From Deltaproteobacteria bacterium (GTDB lineage: Bacteria > Desulfobacterota > Desulfarculia > Adiutricales > Adiutricaceae): 64,000 nt of DNA. The notes beneath the pieces are model-generated. The model did no database searches. It had not been told where the DNA came from and was given only the letters and a program-made list of their open reading frames with translations. Position numbers and translations under genes: made by a program. Positions 21,729 through 30,274 of the stretch are shown here, piece after piece (positions within the stretch are counted from its first letter, which is position 1; each line of letters starts with the position of its first letter). The stretch covers positions 1-64,000 of the forward strand of contig JAISCZ010000055.1 of NCBI GenBank assembly GCA_031265205.1, read 5' to 3'.

Positions 21729-22760
21729 TTAAATGGTGACGAGAGGGGAAGAGGAGGGAGCCGTTTCCGGGGGCGCCAGGCCCAAGTGCTCGCTCGCTTT
21801 GGGGGTCACGATCCTCCCGCGCGGGGTGCGGAGCAAAAAGCCTTCCTGGATAAGGTAAGGCTCGTAGATCTCAATGAGGGTCTCGGCCTCCTCGCCGATG
21901 GTGGCGGCCAAGGCTTCCAAGCCCACGGGGCCTCCACGGTACCTTTCGACAATCGTCAAGAGGATGCGGCGGCCCAGCTCGTCGAGGCCGGCCTTGTCGA
22001 TCCCTTGCAGCGACAGAGCCAGATCGGCCATTTCCCGGGTGATTACGCCGTCGCCCTTAACTTCGGCGAAATCGCGGGTCCTATTTAAGATGCGGTTGGC
22101 GACCCGGGGAGTGCCACGGCTGCGGACCGCGATCTCCCGCGCCCCTTCCGGCGCGAGCGCGATATTTAAAATGGCGGCCGCCCGGCTCACGATTTGGACG
22201 AGATCCTCGGCCTCGTAATAATTGAGCCGCAGCTGAATCCCAAAGCGATCCCGCAGGGGCGGGGTGAGAAGGCCCACGCGGGTGGTGGCCCCCACCAGGG
22301 TGAAACGGGGTATCTCCAGGCGCACGGAACGGGCGCCCGGGCCCTCGCCCACGATAAGGTCCAAGCGAAAGTCCTCCATGGCGGGATAGAGGACCTCCTC
22401 CACCACGGGGCTCAAGCGGTGGATCTCGTCGATAAAAACCACGTCCCCGTCGTTCAGATTGTTGAGAATAGCGGCCAAATCCAGCTTTTTTTCCAAGATG
22501 GGGCCCGCGGTCACCTTAAGGCCCACTCCCAACTCTTGGGAAATAATAGTGGCCAGGGTGGTTTTTCCCAAGCCCGGTTGGCCGTGAAAGAGAACGTGAT
22601 CTAAGACGCCGCCCCTCTTGCGGGCGGCCTCAATATAAATGGAGAGCTGCTCTTTGAGGTTTTTTTGCCCCACGAACTCCGCGAGCCGCTGGGGGCGGAT
22701 AACGCGCTCCTGGGCCCGCTCGCCGGGCAGGGCCTCCGGGGTTAGAATGTCCCGCTCCAT
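21729..22760 (-). CDS. ruvB: Holliday junction branch migration ATPase RuvB
   Basis: A 343-residue AAA+ motor that drives branch migration with RuvA. Visible are the N-terminal '[18 protein letters not shown]', Walker A '[12 protein letters not shown]' (~60-71), Walker B '[12 protein letters not shown]', '[20 protein letters not shown]' (sensor 1 and arginine finger), sensor 2 '[15 protein letters not shown]' and the C-terminal winged-helix domain ending '[17 protein letters not shown]'. The ATG at 22760 has AAAGGA upstream. accAD lies 46 bases upstream on the same strand. ruvA and ruvC are not in the window. Confidence 0.97.
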   Translation of the reverse strand: MERDILTPEALPGERAQERVIRPQRLAEFVGQKNLKEQLSIYIEAARKRGGVLDHVLFHGQPGLGKTTLATIISQELGVGLKVTAGPILEKKLDLAAILNNLNDGDVVFIDEIHRLSPVVEEVLYPAMEDFRLDLIVGEGPGARSVRLEIPRFTLVGATTRVGLLTPPLRDRFGIQLRLNYYEAEDLVQIVSRAAAILNIALAPEGAREIAVRSRGTPRVANRILNRTRDFAEVKGDGVITREMADLALSLQGIDKAGLDELGRRILLTIVERYRGGPVGLEALAATIGEEAETLIEIYEPYLIQEGFLLRTPRGRIVTPKASEHLGLAPPETAPSSSPLVTI

Positions 22761-22806
22761 AAAATCCTTTCGCGCCTAAAGGAAACCAGCCCTCGCGAGA
22801 GGAGGG

Positions 22807-24675
22807 TCAGTATTCCAGCCAGTAACGGTTGGAGGTGGCGATGGAGTCGCGGTAAAACTCCAAATACTTAAAAATCGTCCTCTTCAAATCCCGTCGGGGG
22901 GCCACTTCGTGGATCCCCCGGATATCCCCGAAGAACTCCAGGTTGTCGTAGATTTGCCGGGAATTGCGGCAGAGGGCCGCGGCGCGAACGTCGTCCTCGT
23001 TGACCGGAAAGCCCCGGGCGGCCATGACCCGGGGGCCCGTAAAGATCACCAAAGCCTGGGGCTCCGCCAGGATAACGTCGCCCAAGGCCGCGTAGCTCGC
23101 GATGGCGCCTCCCGTGGAGGGGTCCCCCAGAACGGAAATAAAAGGCAGCCCCTCACGCTTCAGGCGGGTGATGGAATTGACCGTTTTGACCATCTGCGTG
23201 AGCGCCGGGGTGCCTTCCAGGACCCGGGCGCCCCCGGAGCAGCAGAGGCTCACCAGCGGGAGGCGCTTGGAGAGGGCGTACTCGGCGAGGCGGAAAAACT
23301 TCTCCCCGAAGACCACGCCCATGGTGCCCCCCGCGAAATAAAACTCGCAGACGGCCAGGGCCACGGGAAGCCCGAAGATGGTGGCTTCCCCCGTCACCAA
23401 GGCCTCGTGGAAGGGCGAGCGGAGGTCCTGTTTGGTGATGAACTCGGCGTATTCCGGGGTCAGGAGGGTTTGGTGCAGGAGATGGTGAACCGTCAGTTCC
23501 CGGTTCATCTCCTTAAAGCTGTCCGCGTCCGTCAGGCAATTGATCCAACCCAACGCCCCCATGACCCGGGTATGGCCGCACTCGGGGCAGACGTAATGGT
23601 TGGCCATGAATTCGGCCAAGGGCAACACGGCCCCACAGCCACGCTCCTCGCGGCCTTCCTTGAGGGACATGTCCCCGCACTTGACGTATTCCCCGGGATG
23701 GGTGGCGGGATCCCTTTCCACTCCCCAGTCCACGCCGGGCTGAAGAGTCTGCGCCGCGATATTGAAAGTTTTGAGATCCGGCGGGGCGACGGCCTTTTTG
23801 CGCAGAGGTTTCATTAAGAAAAAGCTGGCCCAGCGGCGGCTCTTTTTGGCGGTCTCCTCGACGTACACCCCGAAAGCCTTAGCCCTGGCCCGGCGGACGC
23901 GGAGGAGGGTCTCAATCTTGCGCTTGGCGAGGTCCTTGACGCTTTTTTCCAGGTAGTTGGAAAGAACCGCGGCGTAGCCTTTAGTGTCGGTCACGAGTTT
24001 GGGGGAGGGCAAAACGGCGTCGATTATCGCGAGTTCCTTGAGTTCCGCGGCCGTGGGCTTGGAGATTAAGAGGGCCTCCCGCACCTTGGTGGCGTCGCGA
24101 AAAATGATGGCCGCCAAGCTCTCGGGGGGCGCCGTGGCGTAGAGAGCGTCGTCGAACTGGGCTCGCTTGTCCGTCATCTGGATGGCCAGGGCGCCGCCGC
24201 TCCCGCCTTCCCCGATAATGACGGAAACCGTGGGAATGGGTATGGTCAGAAAATCGCGGATAAGAAAAGCGATGAAAAAGGCCTGATAGTATTTCGCCGA
24301 CTCCATGGAGATGTCGGCGCCGTAGGTGTCGATTAAGGTGACGATGGAAACCGGGCGCCCCTCGAAACGGGAGCGGTCCGCTTGGCGCAGAAAACGGACG
24401 ATCTGGGAATGATCCTCCGCGGTGAGCATGCCGTGGTTAAGCTTGGCCAAATCCTCTTTGGTGCGCAGATTTTCCGGTTTCGGCTTTTGCTGGGCTATGA
24501 CGTAAATATCCCGGCCCCATTGCTCCGCCTCGCCTAAAATAAGGGCGCCGTCGCTGGGGTTGGCCCGGCGGAAAAGCGGAAAAATGGACTGAATAAGGTC
24601 GCTGGAGCGAGGCCGCAAAGGCGAGCGGGTTCTCTTGCGAAAGAGTTCCACCACGTCTAAAGGAGCGTTGGACAT
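22807..24675 (-). CDS. Fused acetyl-CoA carboxylase carboxyltransferase (AccA-AccD)
   Basis: A 622-residue fusion of the alpha subunit (residues ~1-300) followed by the beta subunit (~330-622), catalysing transfer of the carboxyl group from biotin to acetyl-CoA, the first step of fatty-acid synthesis. The alpha half shows 'VTLIDTYGADISMESAKYYQ', 'VSVIIGEGGSGGALAI' and 'LKELAIIDAVLP'. The beta half shows 'GGTMGVVFGEKF', 'LCCSGGARVLEG', 'SVLGDPSTGGAIASYAALGD' and 'EPQALVIFTGPRV'. The beta zinc knuckle is altered: the first CxxC is split (KCGDM ... RGCG, 13 residues apart), while the second is normal (VCPEC). The ATG at 24675 has GGAGAG upstream. ruvB follows after 46 bases. Confidence 0.93.
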   Translation of the reverse strand: MSNAPLDVVELFRKRTRSPLRPRSSDLIQSIFPLFRRANPSDGALILGEAEQWGRDIYVIAQQKPKPENLRTKEDLAKLNHGMLTAEDHSQIVRFLRQADRSRFEGRPVSIVTLIDTYGADISMESAKYYQAFFIAFLIRDFLTIPIPTVSVIIGEGGSGGALAIQMTDKRAQFDDALYATAPPESLAAIIFRDATKVREALLISKPTAAELKELAIIDAVLPSPKLVTDTKGYAAVLSNYLEKSVKDLAKRKIETLLRVRRARAKAFGVYVEETAKKSRRWASFFLMKPLRKKAVAPPDLKTFNIAAQTLQPGVDWGVERDPATHPGEYVKCGDMSLKEGREERGCGAVLPLAEFMANHYVCPECGHTRVMGALGWINCLTDADSFKEMNRELTVHHLLHQTLLTPEYAEFITKQDLRSPFHEALVTGEATIFGLPVALAVCEFYFAGGTMGVVFGEKFFRLAEYALSKRLPLVSLCCSGGARVLEGTPALTQMVKTVNSITRLKREGLPFISVLGDPSTGGAIASYAALGDVILAEPQALVIFTGPRVMAARGFPVNEDDVRAAALCRNSRQIYDNLEFFGDIRGIHEVAPRRDLKRTIFKYLEFYRDSIATSNRYWLEY

Positions 24676-24849
24676 TGTCTCTCCGGAACGAAATAGCCTT
24701 AAAGGGCGGGGAACGCGCGAAAACGGAGCCCCGCGAGGAGCGCGCTAATATCCCTAAACCTTTCGCGGCCTTTGGGGGATAGGCTGGCCCAAGGCCCGCC
24801 CGTGGAGGCCAAAATTAAGCCTGACGCCTCCGCGCCAAACTCAAAAAGC

Positions 24850-25235
24850 GCGATAAATTTTAGCCGAAAATAATATTATTAACAAGACCATGAAATAATA
24901 TATTTTTGCCTAAATAGCGTTTATAAAGAACGTTAAGAGATGTTAAAATATTCAAAAAATAAAAATTAAAATTTTTTATGAAAAATTATATAATTTATTA
25001 TTAAATAATAATATAAAATACAACAATTTATATAATTAAAATGATGAAATGCGTAAAATATTAAAATAAATAAAATATAGAAATTTTATGCAAATAAAAA
25101 TATAAATAATGATAAAAGATTAAAAAAAATAAATAAAGAGAATAATAAAATTTAAATTACTCTATTTTTATATAAAAAAATATTAGTATATATAATATAA
25201 ATATATGAAATTAACTATATAAAATTAGTAACCGC
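24850..25235. other. Extremely AT-rich tract
   Basis: About 380 bases made almost entirely of A and T (most lines contain only three to eight G or C per 60), in a genome that is otherwise clearly GC-rich. It contains no open frame of note, no DnaA-box-like TTATCCACA and no regular repeat. It separates accAD from the accessory segment carrying the Hsp70-like gene. Confidence 0.85.
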
Positions 25236-25236
25236 T

Positions 25237-25250
25237 CCCAAAATTTTGGG
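25237..25250. repeat. 14-bp perfect palindrome at the AT/GC boundary
   Basis: CCCAAAATTTTGGG lies exactly where the AT-rich tract ends and ordinary GC-rich DNA resumes. It could be an operator, a recombination or integration scar, or a transcription stop stem (the minus-strand side is followed by AT-rich DNA). Confidence 0.55.
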
Positions 25251-25583
25251 TTCAACGAAGGACGGTCGCGCCACAGTCTACCTATGGCTACCGCGCGCGT
25301 TAAAGCCTATTAGACGCGCGAGCCAGCCGAGCCAGCGGTCGCGTTCGGCGTTTACTGTAAAAGTGGCGCGTAGTAGCATGTCAAAATCGCGAATAACGCT
25401 GATTTAAGCGCGTAACCCTCGCTTCCGCTTAAGCTAGGACCGTCGCGTGACTTCCGTCCAAGAGCGCAAGCTTGGAGGGACGCGCGCGAATCAGCTCCGT
25501 GACCCGAAACCGCGCGGGTCCTTGCCACTGGAATCGCGGGAATTTTGTGGTCGGAGCGATCGCGAACGGAGAAGGAGAGCGAC
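25251..25583. other. Region upstream of the Hsp70-like gene
   Basis: About 330 bases with no supported gene. A TCCAAG ... CTTGGA inverted repeat occurs near 25466-25485. The strong ribosome-binding site AAGGAG of the Hsp70-like gene is at 25572-25577. No clear promoter was recognised. Confidence 0.35.
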
Positions 25584-27605
25584 ATGATCGACGTTTTGGG
25601 GATTGATCTGGGGACGGCCTGGTCTAAAGCGGCCGTCCTGGAAAACGGCAAGCCCAAGCTCATAAATTTGCGTGGGGGAGACGCGGCCATGTCATCCTCA
25701 GTCTGGGTCGAACGCGTTGGGGACTTAGTCGCCGGAGAGCGGGCGGCGGCTCTCGAGAAAGAGGACGAGTATCGTGAAATTTCAATGGCTAAACTGTTCG
25801 TGGGGAGAAACATCGACTCCATTGAGGCCAAGACAACTTTCATCGCGAAGCTCAACGCCGTCAAGTTGAGTCGTTTCGCAGTCAAAAATGGCTGGCCGGT
25901 GGCGGCCTTTAGTTACGGAGAAGCGGCATATAGCCTGGTGGAGAGCCTGGCCGCGACGATTGGGGAGATCGCGAGACTCGCGGAGCGGACGGCGGCGCGC
26001 GGCCACTTGAAGAAGGTCATCATAGCCGTGCCGTCTCTGTTTGACATGGTTCAGCGAGAGTCAGTCCTGCAGGCCGCGACGATCGCGGGACTTCAAAATA
26101 CGCGCCTCATCTCCGCCCCTTTGGCCGCGGCGCTCGGAAGCGGTCTAGATCCAAACGATCGGCGGACCATAGCCGTCATTGATATTGGCGCTGGTTTCAC
26201 GGACGTGGCGGTAATTGAGACGGGCGGAGGAATCGTGAACGTCAGAGGGTACGGAGGAGACGCCAGTTTGGGAGGGATTGATTTTGACGCCGCTGTCGCG
26301 GACTTCCTGATAGAGAAGTTTGGAGAACCTGATGGGGGGAAGGAAGAGCGACTGCTCATGGCGAGCGCTCGGAAAGCCAAGGAGGAACTCTCGGCGCTCG
26401 CGGCGACCGAAGTCCGCCGCCTTTATCACGCTCGCGACGCGGGGCCGGAACAGTTCGTCATTCTCGAGCGTACCCGGCTGGAAGACTTGACTCGTGGCCT
26501 GACGGAAAGAATAATCAACGCTGTGGACGGAGCCCTGAATAACGCGGGGGTAAAGAAAGAAGAAATATCGCGCGCGCTCCTTTTGGGTGGGATGTCCAAG
26601 ACGCCGCGAATTAGACAGGCCATCGAAAACTTCTTCGGCGCGACGCCTCAGGACGCGACCGCTCCTGAAGGGCTCGTGGCCATGGGGGCGGCGAGGAACT
26701 ACAACCCAGTCCGTTATTCAAACGCCAAATCAGTCGAAGATGAATCGCTCTATAAGGTCAAGGAAAACACGCTTTACTCTCTAGGCCTCCAAACCGCGGA
26801 TTGCGAATTTTTAGAATTTGTCGGCGCTCGCGACGCCTCGGCCCCATACGAGAGAAAACTCTGTTATCCGATCCTTGAGGCCCGACACGAGATAGTCGCG
26901 CTTTTCGCGCAGCGAAGCGTGATGGACAATTCAATAAGAATAATTAATTTTTGCAAAATTGACAATTCGTGTACCGTCCCGCGCTGGGCTAGCGCTTTTA
27001 ATTTATCCATATACGCCGAATGTATGGGTTCCGGAGTTCTTTATATAAAGGAAATTGAAAATCATGATAACGAACTCAAGGTAAGGCCAACGACAGACCT
27101 GTCCGATTTTGAGGTCGAACGCCTTGCCATTGAATACGCTCGCCGCCGTTTAGAGAAAGATAAAAATGAAATCCTGTCGGAGATCGTGTCGAGGATCGAT
27201 GATTTAGCTGATAAGACGCGAAACTTGACAGACACGCGGCCCACGCCACGCTCAGTCGCCACGGAGAACATTGAGCCCGGGCGCGACGAGTGGCTCTCCG
27301 CGATCGGAGGCCTGAACGCGTTGGCGGACAGGGCTAAAACTCTCATAAACCCGAAAATTACCGATGATTTCTACTATCCTGAGTTCGATAAATTACTTTA
27401 TCATAATTATAAATACCCACGGCAATATTGCGACGCTCCTTCTAACCAGAAGAAAGTCCTGGAAAAAGCAATGCGACCAAGTATACTTACGTTGCTCTCC
27501 AGAACGAAAGCCAGACTACCGGACAATGCTCCAACTCCCAACGTGTCTCCGCGGAGAGGGCTCTTGAGCTTTCTTAAGTCTTTTTTGGGGAGATCGCGTC
27601 GTTAG
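25584..27605 (+). CDS. Orphan Hsp70/DnaK-like ATPase
   Basis: A 673-residue Hsp70-family protein. The nucleotide-binding domain (~1-375) has phosphate 1 'LGIDLGTAWSKAAV', 'AVPSLFDMVQRESVLQAATIAG', phosphate 2 'VIDIGAGFTDVAVIETGGG' and the adenosine motif 'LLLGGMSKTPRIRQAI'. A DnaK-like substrate-binding region follows ('YSLGLQTADCEFLEF' opening, ~400-520), then a helical lid (~515-570) and a long, basic C-terminal tail ending FLKSFLGRSRR. It is divergent from housekeeping DnaK and lacks the EEVD-like acidic end. AAGGAG seven bases before the ATG at 25584 fixes the start. No DnaJ or GrpE is adjacent. It sits in an accessory segment flanked by AT-rich DNA; its client is unknown. Confidence 0.85.
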   Translation: MIDVLGIDLGTAWSKAAVLENGKPKLINLRGGDAAMSSSVWVERVGDLVAGERAAALEKEDEYREISMAKLFVGRNIDSIEAKTTFIAKLNAVKLSRFAVKNGWPVAAFSYGEAAYSLVESLAATIGEIARLAERTAARGHLKKVIIAVPSLFDMVQRESVLQAATIAGLQNTRLISAPLAAALGSGLDPNDRRTIAVIDIGAGFTDVAVIETGGGIVNVRGYGGDASLGGIDFDAAVADFLIEKFGEPDGGKEERLLMASARKAKEELSALAATEVRRLYHARDAGPEQFVILERTRLEDLTRGLTERIINAVDGALNNAGVKKEEISRALLLGGMSKTPRIRQAIENFFGATPQDATAPEGLVAMGAARNYNPVRYSNAKSVEDESLYKVKENTLYSLGLQTADCEFLEFVGARDASAPYERKLCYPILEARHEIVALFAQRSVMDNSIRIINFCKIDNSCTVPRWASAFNLSIYAECMGSGVLYIKEIENHDNELKVRPTTDLSDFEVERLAIEYARRRLEKDKNEILSEIVSRIDDLADKTRNLTDTRPTPRSVATENIEPGRDEWLSAIGGLNALADRAKTLINPKITDDFYYPEFDKLLYHNYKYPRQYCDAPSNQKKVLEKAMRPSILTLLSRTKARLPDNAPTPNVSPRRGLLSFLKSFLGRSRR

Positions 27606-28159
27606 ATAACGCGCTCAACGGTGATGACGATCCCCAGGCGCCACGCGAACCCGCGAATCATAGGCGCCTTCTCTTGGGGTTGAGAGGCTTGAGCGCGCGA
27701 GGAAGGTTCCGCGCGCTCACGCCGCCGCGCGACCGCGAAGCGCGATCGCCACCTGATCGTGGCGGCGGATCATGGCCTTGTGACAAAAAGCGCGCGCGTG
27801 GCTCTTTCCCTAAACCCGTTTCCAAGGGGGCAGGCATGGGTGATTCGGGCCCGTCTAATTTATGACTAATCAACTTAAAGCTCTCGCTACGCAACGCTTT
27901 TCTTTGAGCTAAAATGGCTTGGAGGGCGTAATCTTGGCCTTGAAAGCTCGAATCCATTTATTAGCGAAGTTTCCTGATCCTGAAACTCAATTAAACGTAA
28001 TATATTGGCCTTTAGGCCTTGGCTTTCACCGCGTCAATCGTAGCTGACCTTTCTTTTTAAGTCGGATTCAAATCCAACAGGATTTCCTCCCCCTGGAATA
28101 GAGTTTATGAGAAGAGTCATATTTTCATGATACAAGAAATGAATCACGCGAGGGTTGAG
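27606..28159. other. Spacer between Hsp70-like and AAA/nuclease genes
   Basis: About 550 bases between convergent genes. A 99-codon minus-strand frame (27658-27957) begins protein-like but becomes Arg/Pro-rich, and I do not accept it as a gene. A TTCAAATCC string near 28068 resembles a tRNA T-loop but has no pairing stem. Nothing else recognised. Confidence 0.35.
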
Positions 28160-29830
28160 CTAATTTTTCTCCTCGTTTCCTATCAGAGCCAGGCATTGGC
28201 CACGCCATGAAACGCCAAGCCCTATCTTTACCAGTTCCTTGGCCTCGGCCTGATATGGCCTCCAGTAATCCTTCGCGTCGATAGAGGATAAAGCCATTTT
28301 GGCCAGTCTGGCCACTAGCCGCTCTTGTCCAGGGATTGATTGGCCGATATCGAATTTGAGTTCAATCGCCGCGTATAGCCCATCGGAAAAAATAACAAGC
28401 GGATCTGAGTCGCCGATGGCGCCTTTTCGCTCTGGAGTCACGATACGGCCAAACTTATGACAGTAACCATACAGTATTTTATGGTAACAAGACTCTCTGT
28501 CGTCGTGGCGTTCCGCGGGAAGAGAGGCGAAAACCGAATTGATGATTCGCGAAAGTTTCCCATCGTCCCTGTTTCTTATCGCGTCGTGAAACAAATTTTT
28601 TTCGATTGCGGGTTCCCTGCCCAAAAAGTTGAAAAGGTAGCGTTGGAAGATAAATAAATTATTGTCCTTTACTTCCAAGTTCGGAATTTTCAAAGTAAAA
28701 ACTCTAAATCTGTCCGCGTCATGAGTAACCTGATCTATCGTCAGATATCCTGTCTGAAACAAGGAGGGAATTGGTCCAAGACTTCCGACTTCAGCCTGAC
28801 TAAGAGTTCGCGTAGATATCTTTTCCGATTCTTCTCCCAAAAGAGACAGAGGGTTTTCCATGGCAATTTTTGACAAAAAATAAATCGATGGGTTCGTTTG
28901 TATCCAGTATCGCGAAAAAAAAGATTCGTTAAACATGTTCAAAATTGAGATTGGGTTAAGAATCATAGTTTTTCCGTCCCAACTGTACCCATCGTAATAT
29001 TTAAGTATTATATCCCTTAGATCGCTCAAAGTCGTTTCATTGCTTACGGTACTATTTTGTTTCATATTCCGCAAAAGAATTGGCAAATGCTCGCTAAAGC
29101 ATTCATCAAACTCACTGAGAGTGAAGCCGCGGATACCGGAATAATTATCGTTCAAAGTCAAATCAACGAGATGGTTAAGTCCAGCGGAAAGTCCCATGAA
29201 CGCGTAGCGGGTTATTCCAGTCACGAGGACAAAACGGAGGAACTTATCGGTATCTTTAAAACCTGAATAAAAATCTTTCAATATTTCACCATTTTTCAAG
29301 GCCAATTCCGTATTGTTAATATTGTCGCTAACTGGAGCGTCGTATTCGTCAATGAGGACAACTACTCCTTTACCATATTTTTCGCTTAATTTTTCAATAA
29401 TTCTGCGAAGATCTATATTTGGTATAGTTAGGGTCAGGTTTAATTTCTCTTTATCGTTAATATCGCTTAAAGCGGTCGCGAGAAAAAGCGTAAGTTCATC
29501 AGGGGATTTGGTCCCCGCCGCCATTGAAATCGTAATGATTGGATACGTCATGGTAAAATCGTAATCCGAATTACGGCCTATCCAAAGGTCCTTGAAAAGC
29601 CCATGAGGCGGCCCATCTGGATCGGGAGGACCGCTAAACAGCGCCTCAAAAGCGCTTAAAAGAAGCGATTTTCCAAACCTCCTAGGTCTTGATAAAAAAT
29701 ATGACTTGCCAGCGCTAGCCATATCGTAGACGAATTTCGTCTTGTCGGAATAAACATAGTTCTCTTCAATAATTTGTTTAAAAGTATTCATGCCAAGCGG
29801 AAGTCGTTTCACGCTCGTTACCGTGTCCAT
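28160..29830 (-). CDS. AAA-ATPase-like / PD-(D/E)XK nuclease-like protein
   Basis: A 556-residue protein of the family that joins an AAA-ATPase-like domain (PF09820 type) to a DUF1703-type PD-(D/E)XK domain. The N-terminus has 'YVYSDKTKFVYDM' and the Walker-like 'FLSRPRRFGKSLLLSAFE' (~45-62); Walker B is 'GVVVLIDEYDAPVSD' (~150-164); then 'RFVLVTGITRYAFMGLSAG'. The C-terminal domain has the ExK element 'LYAAIELKFD' (~490). These proteins are multi-copy in many gut anaerobes and Bacteroidetes; their role is unproven, possibly mobile-element or defence related. The gene is less GC-rich than its neighbours, suggesting transfer. No Shine-Dalgarno is evident before the ATG at 29830. Confidence 0.88.
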   Translation of the reverse strand: MDTVTSVKRLPLGMNTFKQIIEENYVYSDKTKFVYDMASAGKSYFLSRPRRFGKSLLLSAFEALFSGPPDPDGPPHGLFKDLWIGRNSDYDFTMTYPIITISMAAGTKSPDELTLFLATALSDINDKEKLNLTLTIPNIDLRRIIEKLSEKYGKGVVVLIDEYDAPVSDNINNTELALKNGEILKDFYSGFKDTDKFLRFVLVTGITRYAFMGLSAGLNHLVDLTLNDNYSGIRGFTLSEFDECFSEHLPILLRNMKQNSTVSNETTLSDLRDIILKYYDGYSWDGKTMILNPISILNMFNESFFSRYWIQTNPSIYFLSKIAMENPLSLLGEESEKISTRTLSQAEVGSLGPIPSLFQTGYLTIDQVTHDADRFRVFTLKIPNLEVKDNNLFIFQRYLFNFLGREPAIEKNLFHDAIRNRDDGKLSRIINSVFASLPAERHDDRESCYHKILYGYCHKFGRIVTPERKGAIGDSDPLVIFSDGLYAAIELKFDIGQSIPGQERLVARLAKMALSSIDAKDYWRPYQAEAKELVKIGLGVSWRGQCLALIGNEEKN

Positions 29831-30274
29831 TAAAAAAACAATCTAGCCAAAGAGACGCTCATGTCAACAATATTCGCGTATTTTCCCCTTTTAAGCAATA
29901 AATTATGATCCGGCAACCGCTCCTCATCCCCTCCTGAAGGATAAATTTAATACAACGCGCCCGTATATGGCGCGGGCGAACCGAAACGCGTATTTTTTGC
30001 CGTCGATTTAACCTATCGCTGTTTTTTGACCCCGATAATGGCGTTGTCGGGACTTTATCTTCGCCAACTCCTCCCACGAGACGCTCCCACCGCGCGAATT
30101 GAGGCTATCTCCGTAAGTCCAGGCTTGGGCGGCGCGTCTCTTAGGTTTCCTTGAAGTCCGCGGTTTCCTTGACGCGCGCTGACGCTCACGCCTTTTTAGG
30201 CGACGAATTCCGCCTCAAATCGTCGGAACCGCTTAAAGAAACGCGACTCCGGCCTAAGGGGCTGGCGACCACGC
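29831..30274. other. Spacer upstream of AAA/nuclease gene
   Basis: About 440 bases with no supported gene. Positions 29840-29950 are moderately AT-rich and could hold the promoter for the minus-strand AAA/nuclease gene. No RNA gene or repeat recognised. Confidence 0.35.

Noticed and set aside
24850-25250. Chromosomal replication origin
   Set aside because: The tract is AT-rich, but no DnaA-box-like 9-mers were seen and no dnaA, dnaN or gidA is adjacent.
27658-27957. 99-residue minus-strand hypothetical protein
   Set aside because: Only the first ~35 residues look protein-like; the rest is Arg/Pro-rich, and there is no ribosome-binding site or known family.
28055-28085. tRNA-like T-loop string (ATTCAAATCC)
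   Set aside because: The flanking bases do not form a five-pair T stem, and no acceptor or anticodon arms are found around it.
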